A DNA stretch of 36,480 bases from Fidelibacterota bacterium (GTDB lineage Bacteria; Fidelibacterota; UBA8477). The stretch lies in contig JAIPJQ010000010.1 in the NCBI GenBank assembly GCA_021734065.1, positions 1 to 36,480 of the forward strand, in the 5' to 3' direction. Below, piece after piece: positions 25,055-33,751 of this stretch. The translations under genes and the position numbers were made by a program. Position 1 is the stretch's first letter, and each line of letters starts with the position of its first letter. The notes under the pieces are model-generated. The model saw only the letters and a list, made by a program, of their open reading frames with translations, ran no database searches and had not been told where the DNA came from.

Positions 25055-25684
25055 ATGACAGAAAAGAAATCCAGAGAAATCAGACAAAAAGAGATTCTGG
25101 AAGCCGCACTTGAAACCTTCGTGAAAAAAGGATACAACGCCACGCGCATGGATGATCTGGTAAAGGCAACCGGTTTGAGCAAAGGCGCCATCTATTGGCA
25201 TTTCAGCAGCAAACACGAACTCTTCATGGCGCTGATTGAACACTGGATGGATCAATTTGCCCCGCTGCTGAGTCCCGGTTACCACGCCGGAAAGTCTGCT
25301 TCAAAAATCCTGCGCGATATCGGTCGATTTACCCTCAAAACATTTTACCTGAATAAAAACTGGTACCTGGCAGAATTGGAATTCTGGGCCATGGCCAATC
25401 GGGATAAGGAAATCCGTACGCTGGCCCGAAAATTATACAAACGCATTATCGGTGAATTTGAATCGGTCATCCGATACGGGGTTAAAGAGGGTGAGTTTCA
25501 CACCGACAATCCCACGGTTATGGCCATGTCTATTATGACCACACTGCAGGGAATGATCTGGTTTGTGATGATCCAGCCGGACGGTTTTGCGGTGGATGAT
25601 TATGTCTCCACCAGTCTGGACGCAATCATTGCCGCATTGACAAAAAAACCTGCGGATATGGGCGCAAATCCGGTGGAGGCTTAG
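25055..25684 (+). CDS. TetR-family regulator of the fatty-acid operon
   Basis: 209 residues from ATG 25055; the in-frame TTG at 24977 would put the operator inside the gene. The N-terminal helix-turn-helix is standard: ILEAALETFVKKGYNATRMDDLVKATGLSKGAIYWHFSSKHEL (residues 14-56). The C-terminal ligand domain (YLAELEFWAMANRDKEIR) is of the kind found in fatty-acyl-CoA sensors, but the ligand cannot be read from sequence. The beta-oxidation genes start 52 bases downstream, so it probably controls them and itself, like FadR of Bacillus. Confidence 0.88.
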   Translation: MTEKKSREIRQKEILEAALETFVKKGYNATRMDDLVKATGLSKGAIYWHFSSKHELFMALIEHWMDQFAPLLSPGYHAGKSASKILRDIGRFTLKTFYLNKNWYLAELEFWAMANRDKEIRTLARKLYKRIIGEFESVIRYGVKEGEFHTDNPTVMAMSIMTTLQGMIWFVMIQPDGFAVDDYVSTSLDAIIAALTKKPADMGANPVEA

Positions 25685-25736
25685 GTGAATTCATCAGAGG
25701 CATCAGGAACTAAAGTTATGAATAAAGGGGAATGCC

Positions 25737-27509
25737 ATGCATAAAGGCGGAAAATTTTTGACGATACCCATCACAGAGGACGAAATCTTTACCCGGGAAA
25801 AATTCACGGAAGAACAGCATGAATTTTTCAACATGGTGAAGGATTTTGCAGAGAGCACCATCGCTCCCATCACAGATGAAATTGACAAGCTGGACCAGGA
25901 TCTGTCCAGAAAACTGATGACCGAGATGGGGAAGATGGGCATGCTGGGAATTGATATACCAGAAGCCTATGGTGGAATGGAGATGGATAAAGCCACCACT
26001 TCCCTGGTAGGCGAAGCACTGACGTATGGGCAAAATGCTTCCCTCGTGGTGACCTATTCCGACCAAACCGGGATCGCCATGCTGCCCATCCTGTGGTATG
26101 GCAATGACGCGCAAAAAGAAAAATATCTGCCCAAGCTGGTGACGGGCGAATGGATTGGCTCCTACGCCCTTACCGAACCCGGATCCGGCTCTGATGCTCT
26201 GGCGGTAAAAACCACAGCCAAATTAAATGAGGCCGGGACCCACTACATTCTCAATGGTGTAAAGCAATATATCACTAATGGCAGTTGGGCCGATGTAGGG
26301 GTGGTCTTCGCCAACGCTGAGGGTGGGAAATTCACAGCATTTATCCTGGATAAGGATTGCAAAGGCTGGAATCGTGGTCCGGAAGAGAAGAAGTTGGGCA
26401 TTAAGGGTTCCTCCACCACCACCTATGTCCTGGAAGATTGTGAAGTTCCGGTAGAGAATGTCCTGGGAGAGGTTGGAAAAGGCGCTGCAATCGCCTTTAA
26501 TGTGTTGTATGTGGGGCGCTACAAGCTGGGCGCTGTCACGCTGGGTGGTGCCAAATCAGTGATCAAGGTCGCGCTCAAATACGCCAAGGAACGGAAGCAG
26601 TTCGGTCAGCCCATCGCTGATTTTGGTATGCTGCAACGGAAATTTGCGGATATGGTCGTCCGGGCTTATGAGGCCGATACAATCGTTTATCATACTGCCG
26701 GCAGTATGGACGAGGCGATCGGTGATGGGAAACCAGATTCCAATGCGTATTTCGCCCATCTGCAGAAAGCCATTGAAGAGCACGCCATTGAGACATCCGC
26801 CAGTAAAATTATCTGCTCTGAAACTCTTTGGCGCAATGTGGATGATGGCCTGCAGGTTTTTGGTGGTTACGGTTACTCGGAAGAATATCCGTTGGCAAAA
26901 ATGTATCGCGATGAGCGCATTAACCGCATTTTTGAAGGGACCAACGAAATCAACCGGCTCATCATTGCCGGGACAGTTCTGAAAAAAGCCCTCATGGAAT
27001 CGCTACCCCTGCGCACGGAAGCCGATCGGGCGCGGGAGCAGTGGCTGCCGGATCTGGATTATGAGCAGGCGGGTGATTTCACGAAGGAACTCAAAATTGC
27101 TGAATTGTCGCGCTCATTGGTTTTGCATGCTTTCGACGCCTGTCTGTTGAAATATGGTCAGGATTTCAAAAACCGTCAGTGGGTCATGGAACCCATTGCC
27201 GATATGGTAATCGCATATATGACACTCCAGGGTGTTTTGCGTCGTCAATTGCAGCTACCGGCGGACTATAAAAAGCGCAAAATGGCCAATACACTGGCAC
27301 GCCTTGCCATTGCCAAGCGATTCTCCGAGTTAAGTGAATTGGTCCGGGTTATCTGGGGGCATACCCTGTCATATGAAGAGCGTCAGGCCGCTGAAGTCCG
27401 ACTGCATGAGCATGTGCAACAGATCGGATTTTTCCCCGACACCATTGCCGATAAAGCGGCTGTGGTTGAGGCGCTGTACGAGGCCGGTGAATACTTTATG
27501 AACGATTAA
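25737..27509 (+). CDS. fadE: Acyl-CoA dehydrogenase (long/very-long-chain type)
   Basis: 590 residues, longer than the 380-residue short-chain type because of a C-terminal extension (from about residue 430), as in VLCAD/ACAD9 and bacterial FadE of the Bacillus kind. Motifs: YALTEPGSGSDA (FAD site), KQYITNGSWADV, YAKERKQFGQPIADFGMLQ, and the catalytic glutamate region RIFEGTNEINR. It removes two hydrogens from acyl-CoA in the first step of beta-oxidation. AGGGGA lies before the start. First structural gene of the fad operon. Confidence 0.92.
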   Translation: MHKGGKFLTIPITEDEIFTREKFTEEQHEFFNMVKDFAESTIAPITDEIDKLDQDLSRKLMTEMGKMGMLGIDIPEAYGGMEMDKATTSLVGEALTYGQNASLVVTYSDQTGIAMLPILWYGNDAQKEKYLPKLVTGEWIGSYALTEPGSGSDALAVKTTAKLNEAGTHYILNGVKQYITNGSWADVGVVFANAEGGKFTAFILDKDCKGWNRGPEEKKLGIKGSSTTTYVLEDCEVPVENVLGEVGKGAAIAFNVLYVGRYKLGAVTLGGAKSVIKVALKYAKERKQFGQPIADFGMLQRKFADMVVRAYEADTIVYHTAGSMDEAIGDGKPDSNAYFAHLQKAIEEHAIETSASKIICSETLWRNVDDGLQVFGGYGYSEEYPLAKMYRDERINRIFEGTNEINRLIIAGTVLKKALMESLPLRTEADRAREQWLPDLDYEQAGDFTKELKIAELSRSLVLHAFDACLLKYGQDFKNRQWVMEPIADMVIAYMTLQGVLRRQLQLPADYKKRKMANTLARLAIAKRFSELSELVRVIWGHTLSYEERQAAEVRLHEHVQQIGFFPDTIADKAAVVEALYEAGEYFMND

Positions 27510-27540
27510 GAGAAATAAATTTTACTTGGGAGAGTGAATT

Positions 27541-28674
27541 ATGAGTGACCGTTATAGTGTAATCGTAGATGCTGTCCGCAGCCCTATCGGGATCAAAAAA
27601 GGCAAAATGATGGGCATGCGTCCTGATGAGGTGACCGCTGCGGTGGTCCGCGCATTATTTGAGCGCAATCCGGCCGTAAAGCCTGAAGCGATTGAAGATA
27701 TGGTGCTGGGGTGTGCCTTTCCTGAAGCAAGTCAGGGAATGCTCATGGCAAAAGGTGTGGGGATTCTGGCAGGGATGCCGGTGGAATCTACCGGAAAAGT
27801 GGTGAACCGGTTTTGCGGTTCATCCATGGATGCGGCGCATCAGTTGAGTCAGGCGATCCTGGCCGGCGATCTGGAGATGGGTATCGCCGCCGGTGTGGAA
27901 GATATGTTTGGCGTTCCCATGGGTGGTTATAACCCGGACTTTAATCCCAAACTGTATAAGCTTGGGTATTACATGGGAATGGGTGAGACGGCGGAAAATC
28001 TGGCCAAAGAACTGAAAATCAGCCGTGAAGACCAGGAAGAATTTGCCATCAAGAGTCATAAGAAAGCGCTGGATGCCTGGGAGAATGGCAGATTCGATAA
28101 TGAGGTCATTCCCATCGAGTTAAATGGAGTTAAAGTGGATCGGGATGAAGGACCCCGCGAGCCGGACGTGGAGAAGATCAAATCCCTGAAACCGGCCTTT
28201 CTGGGAGATGGCACCATCACAGCTGCCACATCAAGTCCCATCACTTTTGGTGCTGCCGCATTGCTCATCATGAGTAATACCAAGGCTGAAGAACTGGGAC
28301 TGAAACCGCGCGCCAGGATCGTGAGCCGTGGCATCGGCGGTGTGGGACCCACTGTCATGGGAGCCGGCCCGCTACCGGCTACGGAACGAGCACTGGCGCA
28401 CGCCGGGATGAAAATGAGTGACATAGATGTTATCGAACTCAACGAAGCGTTCGCCGCCCAATCGCTCTATGTCATCCGCAAGGGTAAATGGTCGGCGGAG
28501 AAAATTAATTTCAATGGTGGCGCCATCGCACTGGGACACCCGTTGGGTTGTTCCGGTGCCAGAATTATGGCCACACTCATTAATGTCATGGAACAACAGG
28601 ATGCAAAACGCGGGCTGGCCACCATGTGTATCGGTACCGGCCAGGGAATTGCGACGATTCTGGAAAGGGTATAG
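27541..28674 (+). CDS. fadA: Acetyl-CoA acyltransferase (thiolase)
   Basis: 377 residues. The acyl-accepting Cys92 is in NRFCGSSMDA; NEAFAAQSLYV and GGAIALGHPLGCSGAR (His333) form the active site; the second Cys363 is in MCIGTGQG. It cuts 3-ketoacyl-CoA to acetyl-CoA and a shorter acyl-CoA. GGGAGAG lies before the start. The stop is two bases from the next start, so the two are coupled. Slightly shorter than the usual 390. Confidence 0.93.
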   Translation: MSDRYSVIVDAVRSPIGIKKGKMMGMRPDEVTAAVVRALFERNPAVKPEAIEDMVLGCAFPEASQGMLMAKGVGILAGMPVESTGKVVNRFCGSSMDAAHQLSQAILAGDLEMGIAAGVEDMFGVPMGGYNPDFNPKLYKLGYYMGMGETAENLAKELKISREDQEEFAIKSHKKALDAWENGRFDNEVIPIELNGVKVDRDEGPREPDVEKIKSLKPAFLGDGTITAATSSPITFGAAALLIMSNTKAEELGLKPRARIVSRGIGGVGPTVMGAGPLPATERALAHAGMKMSDIDVIELNEAFAAQSLYVIRKGKWSAEKINFNGGAIALGHPLGCSGARIMATLINVMEQQDAKRGLATMCIGTGQGIATILERV

Positions 28675-28676
28675 CC

Positions 28677-31025
28677 ATGACTCTAAAGATTGAAAAGGTT
28701 GCTGTTCTGGGCACTGGCGTCATGGGCGGGCAAATCGCCGCGCACCTGTCGAATGCTGGTATTCCCAGCTACGCCTTTGATATGACGCAGGAAATTGCCG
28801 AGAAAGGGATTGCGGCATCCACCAGCCTCAAACCCAGTCCTTACTACAATCCCAAAACAGTGGAACTCATCACCCCCTGCAACTATGATGATCATCTGGA
28901 TAAAATCGCTGAAGCAGATTGGGTGATTGAAGTGATTGCCGAGCGGTTGGACTGGAAGCATGGTCTGTACAAGAAAATCATCCCCAGGATGAAAAAAAGT
29001 GCGATCCTCACCAGTAACACATCCGGGTTGCAGGTGAGTGATTTGGTGGCAGAGATGCCGGAGGATGTACAGAAGCGCTTTTTTATCACCCACTTCTTTA
29101 ATCCACCACGCTATATGAAGTTGGTGGAACTGGTGCCGGGTGAAAAGAGCGATCCCAAGGTGATGAAATCCATGGCCGGCTTTCTGGAAGATGTCCTGGG
29201 CAAGGGCGTGGTCTGGGCTAAGGACACACCGAATTTTGTTGCTAATCGTATTGGGGTTTACGGTATGATGCTGACGCTGAAATTGGCGCAGCAGAAACGA
29301 CTTTCTGTTCCTGAGGTGGATGCGCTTACCGGCACCATCATCGGGCACCCCAAAAGCGCCACTTTTCGCACTGCCGATGTCGTAGGGTTGGATACACTGG
29401 CTTTTGTCTCCAATACTGCCTATGAAAAATGCACGGACGACGAGGAGCGTGAGCTTTTCAAGGTTCCGCCTTACCTGATGCAGATGATTCAGAACAAATG
29501 GCTGGGGCAGAAGACCAAGAAGGGCTTTTATCACAAGGTCGATAAAAAAACCATTCTGGCGCTGAATCTGGAGCCCATGGAATTTGAGCCACAGCAAAAA
29601 CGAAGGTTTGACGCGGTTCGAGTGGCCAAAGGCGAAATGTATCTGCCGGGCAAGCTGAAAGCGCTGGTAAAGAATGATGATGTGGCCGGTACTTTTCTGT
29701 GGCAGCTGCTCAGTGGCATTCTACGCTATTCAGCCAACCGAATTCCTGAAGCAGCCGATGATATTGTAAACATTGATAATGCCATGCGATGGGGATTTGG
29801 CTGGGAGCTGGGACCCTTTGAAACCTGGGATGCCCTGGGGGTTGCAGTCACTGTCAAACGCATGAAACAGGAAGGGCAGAAGGTCCCGGCCTGGGTTCAG
29901 GAAATGCTGGAGAAGGGCATTGATTCGTTCTACTGCTACGACGGTATTCAGAAGACCTACTACGATGTGCGTACCGGTAAAATGGAGCCGAAACCTACCC
30001 ATTCACTTTCAACCGACTTTCAGCTCATCAAAAAGAGCGGTGGTCTCATTAAGAAGTCCTGGTCAGCTTCGCTGCTGGATTTGGGGGATGGGATTGCCGC
30101 GGTGGAAACCCATTCCATTCTTCAACCTGTCATGAATCCCATCGACGGCTCCATCATCCAGATGTACGCAGATGCGGTGGATTGGGTGCAGGAGAATGGC
30201 TATAAGGGGTTGGTGATCGCCACGGAGGCGACCCACTTCAGTGCCGGCGCGAACCTGAACATGATATTGGAGGCGGCTCAGCGGGAAGACTGGGAAGCCA
30301 TTGAAGAGATGAGCAAAGCCATGCAAGATGCCCTGCAGAAATTGCGCTTCGCCCCGTTCCCGGTGGTGGCAGCGCCCCATGGCATGGCTTTAGGCGGCGG
30401 GTATGAGACCATCGGTGCGGTGGATCGCATTGTGGCAGCCGCCGAACTCTACACCGGATTGGTGGAGGTTGGCGTCGGTTTGATTCCCGGTGGCGGCGGA
30501 AATCTCCGCATGCTGCTGAATCAGACGGATAAACTGGCCAAGGCGCGTACCGGCCCGTTCCCCATTGCGCAAAAAGCCTTCGAAGTGATTGCGTTTGCCC
30601 GGGTGTCCTCCTCAGCAAAAGAGGCGGTGGCATTGGGCTACTTAACCAAAGCCGATAAAATCGTTGTAAATGGCGATCATCGTGTTGCAGTGGCGAAACA
30701 GGAGGCGTTAGCCATGGCGGACAGGTACACAGCACCGGAAATGCGGACAGATATCATTCTGCCGGGTCCCGGTGGCTACCTGGCCTTTGAAGGAACCATC
30801 ATGAATATGGTGAAGGCTCATCAAATTTCGCCCCATGATGCCAAAATTGCCGGTAAACTGGCTTATGTGCTTACCGGCGGGAAGAAAGGCGGTCCGTTAT
30901 CACCGGTGGATGAACAATATCTGCTGGACATTGAAAGAGAGGCTTTTGTTTCCCTGGTTGGGGAGCCCAAATCACAGGACCGGATTGCCTATATGTTGAA
31001 AAAGGGGAAACCGTTACGGAATTAA
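28677..31025 (+). CDS. fadN: 3-hydroxyacyl-CoA dehydrogenase / enoyl-CoA hydratase fusion (FadN order)
   Basis: 782 residues from ATG 28677. The N-terminal half is the NAD-binding dehydrogenase (VLGTGVMGGQIAAHLSNAG at 10-28; FITHFFNPPRYMKLVELVPG; a FVANRIGVYGMM segment). The C-terminal part from about residue 485 is an enoyl-CoA hydratase/crotonase (EATHFSAGANLN; APHGMALGGGYE oxyanion loop; GLVEVGVGLIPGGGG). This order (dehydrogenase first) is that of Bacillus FadN; E. coli FadB has the reverse. It does steps two and three of beta-oxidation. In-frame GTG 28626 would begin inside fadA and is rejected. Followed by a terminator. Confidence 0.94.
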   Translation: MTLKIEKVAVLGTGVMGGQIAAHLSNAGIPSYAFDMTQEIAEKGIAASTSLKPSPYYNPKTVELITPCNYDDHLDKIAEADWVIEVIAERLDWKHGLYKKIIPRMKKSAILTSNTSGLQVSDLVAEMPEDVQKRFFITHFFNPPRYMKLVELVPGEKSDPKVMKSMAGFLEDVLGKGVVWAKDTPNFVANRIGVYGMMLTLKLAQQKRLSVPEVDALTGTIIGHPKSATFRTADVVGLDTLAFVSNTAYEKCTDDEERELFKVPPYLMQMIQNKWLGQKTKKGFYHKVDKKTILALNLEPMEFEPQQKRRFDAVRVAKGEMYLPGKLKALVKNDDVAGTFLWQLLSGILRYSANRIPEAADDIVNIDNAMRWGFGWELGPFETWDALGVAVTVKRMKQEGQKVPAWVQEMLEKGIDSFYCYDGIQKTYYDVRTGKMEPKPTHSLSTDFQLIKKSGGLIKKSWSASLLDLGDGIAAVETHSILQPVMNPIDGSIIQMYADAVDWVQENGYKGLVIATEATHFSAGANLNMILEAAQREDWEAIEEMSKAMQDALQKLRFAPFPVVAAPHGMALGGGYETIGAVDRIVAAAELYTGLVEVGVGLIPGGGGNLRMLLNQTDKLAKARTGPFPIAQKAFEVIAFARVSSSAKEAVALGYLTKADKIVVNGDHRVAVAKQEALAMADRYTAPEMRTDIILPGPGGYLAFEGTIMNMVKAHQISPHDAKIAGKLAYVLTGGKKGGPLSPVDEQYLLDIEREAFVSLVGEPKSQDRIAYMLKKGKPLRN

Positions 31026-31059
31026 TCCCAGCGTGTGGATCTCCGTATTTCCCTCCTCT

Positions 31060-31092
31060 AAAACGCCCTCTTGCCTAAAGGGGGCGTTTTTT
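31060..31092 (+). terminator. Intrinsic terminator after the fad operon
   Basis: AAAACGCCCTC (31060-31070) pairs with GGGGGCGTTTT (31080-31090), 11 bp with one wobble and loop TTGCCTAAA, ending in a T run. It closes the beta-oxidation operon. Confidence 0.9.
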
Positions 31093-31103
31093 ATTACAGA
31101 CAC

Positions 31104-31127
31104 GAGAAAGAGAAAGAGAAAGAGAAA
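31104..31127 (+). repeat. (GAGAAA)4 purine microsatellite
   Basis: Four exact copies of GAGAAA, followed by GAAGAAGG. It lies 12 bases past the fad terminator in a non-coding gap (31093-31284). A 41-codon frame starts at ATG 31137, with GAAGG before it, but its composition is not protein-like and it is not called. Otherwise nothing is seen in this gap. Confidence 0.8.
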
Positions 31128-31284
31128 GAAGAAGGAATGAGCAAGATGACCACCATCATAGCAAAGCTAAAAACAAAATTCTCCCCCTATCTCTTCACGT
31201 GGTCGAACAGTATGCCTGCCGCTGCTACCTCAATTGCAACGGGTCAGAGAGGAGGCCGGTAAAAGAATGACTATGGTCGAGTCG

Positions 31285-31740
31285 CTAATAACCAAACGTA
31301 TCCAGCTGCGTGAGTGGCAGGTGGAACTGGTACTCCAATTCCGGTGTGGAGAACCGGAAGTCCCCGCCCACGCTCACACCATCACCCTGACCACCCAGGT
31401 AGCGAAAATTCACCGGTGTTATCATTCCCCGATAAATTTCATCACCCATATGCAGAGCAAAGGAGCCGCTCGCAAATTCCGGCGGGACTGCTTTTTTGAA
31501 CTCCAGCCTGATTTCAAGCTGCGCGAGTTGGTCGTCCTTAAAACGAAAGTTGGTGATGGTCACTCCGGCATCCGTCCGGGCGGTTTTTGATGTTGGCTGA
31601 AAAGCGGTGAATGTTTTTTCTGAATCGTGGATGGTGTAGATTTTTAGTGAATCGGCGGTACAGGTCATTAAAAAGACCAGACCAACAACGCTGCACGCTA
31701 TCCAGTGCAGATATTTATGGCGTTTGTTGATATTGGACAT
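31285..31740 (-). CDS. Hypothetical exported/lipoprotein-like protein
   Basis: 151 residues on the - strand. The start is set at base 31740 because GGAG (+ strand CTCC) sits seven bases upstream; an in-frame ATG at 31764 adds eight residues. N-terminal helix YLHWIACSVVGLVFLMTC, with Cys after Thr (not a usual lipobox). The rest is beta-rich (ITNFRFKDDQLAQLEIRLEF; VNFRYLGGQGDGVSVGGDFRF). No family recognised. It is read divergently from the peroxiredoxin gene, with a 141-base shared gap. Confidence 0.6.
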   Translation of the reverse strand: MSNINKRHKYLHWIACSVVGLVFLMTCTADSLKIYTIHDSEKTFTAFQPTSKTARTDAGVTITNFRFKDDQLAQLEIRLEFKKAVPPEFASGSFALHMGDEIYRGMITPVNFRYLGGQGDGVSVGGDFRFSTPELEYQFHLPLTQLDTFGY

Positions 31741-31881
31741 AAGTACTCCGGATGGAATTTCCATAGTTGATTGATGGTATGGTGAAATATAGTCATCAAA
31801 ACATTTGGATGAGAATTGTTCTCACAAATAAATAAGAGTATATTTGTCGCATATAGAATGTTCAGAGGGAAAGGAAATACC

Positions 31882-32379
31882 ATGCTAAAGACAGGAATTT
31901 TAATCATGATAGGATTAGGGGCTTTATTTGGTTCGGAGACATTACAGGTTGGTGATCCGGCGCCTGAATTCAATCTGCCCGGTGATGATGGCAAGATGCA
32001 CCGACTGTCGGATTATCGTGGGCAGACGGTTGTGGTATACTTTTACCCCAAGGATGATTCACCGGGTTGTACCCGGGAAGCCTGCTCCTTTCGGAACAGC
32101 TTCAGTGAATTTGAGAAATTGGGTGTGGCTGTGTTGGGGATCAGTTACGATGACCGCGAATCACACATTGCGTTTAAGGAGAAACACAACCTGCCCTTCA
32201 CATTGCTTTCAGATATGGATAAATCAGCCAGCACAGCATACGGCACCAAAGGATTGTTCATGGCCTCCCGAAAGACATTCATCGTGGATGACGAGGGGAA
32301 AATCGTCAAAATCTACCCCGAGGTTAGCGTGAGTGAACACGCCGAAACCATCCTGGCGGATTTGGTTGCGTTGAAATAA
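31882..32379 (+). CDS. Exported BCP-type peroxiredoxin
   Basis: 165 residues from ATG 31882, with AAGGAA upstream; the open frame from 31816 is longer but has no ribosome site. An N-terminal hydrophobic stretch ([13 protein letters not shown], residues 5-17) indicates export. Then the BCP fold: [20 protein letters not shown] with peroxidatic Cys63 and resolving Cys68, five residues apart as in bacterioferritin comigratory proteins. It reduces hydroperoxides, here in the periplasm. Its end is seven bases from the end of the PhyH gene on the other strand. Confidence 0.88.
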   Translation: MLKTGILIMIGLGALFGSETLQVGDPAPEFNLPGDDGKMHRLSDYRGQTVVVYFYPKDDSPGCTREACSFRNSFSEFEKLGVAVLGISYDDRESHIAFKEKHNLPFTLLSDMDKSASTAYGTKGLFMASRKTFIVDDEGKIVKIYPEVSVSEHAETILADLVALK

Positions 32380-32386
32380 TCGATTC

Positions 32387-33187
32387 TTAAGCGATAATTG
32401 GATTTTTCTCTGTCCGAATCGGTTCCCCGTGTGGTGTCCCGGCCGCACAGTGATGGTCCGCCATGGGGGATTGGGCATTGTAACGGACACCGTCGGGGAA
32501 ATAAATAACTGTCATGCCCTTGCGGACGTTGTCTGAGTGATTCGGACCCGTATAATGTATTGTCATGCCATGATGAAACGTGGCATCACCGGGCTCCAGA
32601 TCAAAAGCGATGGGCTTACGGCGAAATTCTGCCGGAATTGCCTCCAGCAGGTGTGTATCCTCCCGAATCGTAAAATCATCAATATCCCAATCAATTCGGT
32701 GTGAACCGGGAATAAATTGCATGGAACCCATAGTAAGCGTCACCGGCTCCAGAGCCACCCAGATTGTTCCGGCGATGCGATCCAGCATGGGCCAGTAAGC
32801 CATATCAATGTGTGGGTCCGTACCGCGTCCGCCGGGTTGTTTATACAGTGCCTGGTCATGCCATAACCGGATTTTATCTGCCTGAAACAATTCCCGGGCA
32901 ATTTCACCCAAACGGAGACTGCGGGTAAACCTTTCCGCATCGGCAAATTCTGACCACAAGTGCCCACACTGGGTCAGTGCCTGCTCATACGGCGATTTTT
33001 CCACCAGCGTGCGGGTGTCGTGTTTTGTGCGTTCATGTACCACCTTATCAATCACCGCGCAGTAGACTTTCACCTCATCCGCTGACAGGACACCGGGCAG
33101 GTAAACAACACCGTTCTGATGAAAATCCTCCACCAGGTTCGCAGGTAAGTGGTAGGGTGTTGACAAATCCGGAAGGTCTTGGCTCAT
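32387..33187 (-). CDS. Phytanoyl-CoA dioxygenase (PhyH) family protein
   Basis: 266 residues on the - strand. Fe(II)/2-oxoglutarate oxygenase fold: His126 and Asp128 in TDPHIDMAYW, distal His211 in GMTIHYTGPN, Arg222 for 2-oxoglutarate. IPGSHRIDWD and FHHGMTIH are typical of PhyH proteins. AGAGGG lies just before the start. It hydroxylates an unknown substrate. It lies near a serine palmitoyltransferase gene, so a lipid substrate is possible, but the genes are divergent. Confidence 0.85.
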   Translation of the reverse strand: MSQDLPDLSTPYHLPANLVEDFHQNGVVYLPGVLSADEVKVYCAVIDKVVHERTKHDTRTLVEKSPYEQALTQCGHLWSEFADAERFTRSLRLGEIARELFQADKIRLWHDQALYKQPGGRGTDPHIDMAYWPMLDRIAGTIWVALEPVTLTMGSMQFIPGSHRIDWDIDDFTIREDTHLLEAIPAEFRRKPIAFDLEPGDATFHHGMTIHYTGPNHSDNVRKGMTVIYFPDGVRYNAQSPMADHHCAAGTPHGEPIRTEKNPIIA

Positions 33188-33320
33188 TTTTTCCCTCTGC
33201 TGGTTGTTCAGCGGAGCTTATTCTCCCCGTTCCGGTCAATTATATCTAAAAAGGTCACCATTTGAAATTATCTTTCAGTACGACGGAATAAACACTAATA
33301 TTCCTCTTAGAGGTAGTGAA

Positions 33321-33701
33321 ATGGCTTCATTTTATAAAATCCATGTGACGCGATCTATTGCCTATCTGCGGTGGTTACGGATGAGTACCCACTGGTGGCG
33401 CTATTTCCACGCCTCTCCCGGGAATTTGCGGAAATACATACGAATGCGGGACGTACTGCTTTCCGAAAAACGGTGGATGGAGACATTTTCAAACCACTGG
33501 CATTACGATGTTCATCTGGACGAGTTTTACAAATTCCTGGAACAAATTCTGGATGAGTTTCAGATTCCCCGTACTGTGGTACGTGATTATCGGGTGTTTT
33601 GTAGGGCGAGATTGCAGAATGAGCGTACCCATCTCACCGAAAATCGAAATCGTTCCTTCCCCGCGCACCAGTTCCCCAAGACGCTTGTGCTGAGAATTTA
33701 G
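33321..33701 (+). CDS. Hypothetical protein, small and basic
   Basis: 126 residues from ATG 33321, with GAGGTAG just upstream (the frame is open from 33204, without a ribosome site). Rich in Arg, Trp, His and Tyr (HVTRSIAYLRWLRMSTHWWRY), with helical middle DEFYKFLEQILDEFQI. No signal peptide, no recognised family. It lies 50 bases before the serine palmitoyltransferase gene, on the same strand. Confidence 0.5.
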   Translation: MASFYKIHVTRSIAYLRWLRMSTHWWRYFHASPGNLRKYIRMRDVLLSEKRWMETFSNHWHYDVHLDEFYKFLEQILDEFQIPRTVVRDYRVFCRARLQNERTHLTENRNRSFPAHQFPKTLVLRI

Positions 33702-33751
33702 ACATTCCCTTCCGTTTCATTCACGAGTTTGAACCATTCTGGGAGGATGTC

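Noticed and set aside
28683-29597. 304-codon open frame on the - strand
   Set aside because: It lies wholly inside the fadN-type gene, whose domains are clear. Its product is low in complexity and matches no family; it is a shadow.
31137-31262. 41-codon frame after the GAGAAA repeat
   Set aside because: GAAGG precedes it, but it follows a terminator, shows no promoter and has no protein-like pattern. Possible but not supported.
31267-31590. + strand frame opposite the lipoprotein-like gene
   Set aside because: The - strand frame has a signal-like helix, a ribosome site and a normal beta-rich composition; the + frame has none.
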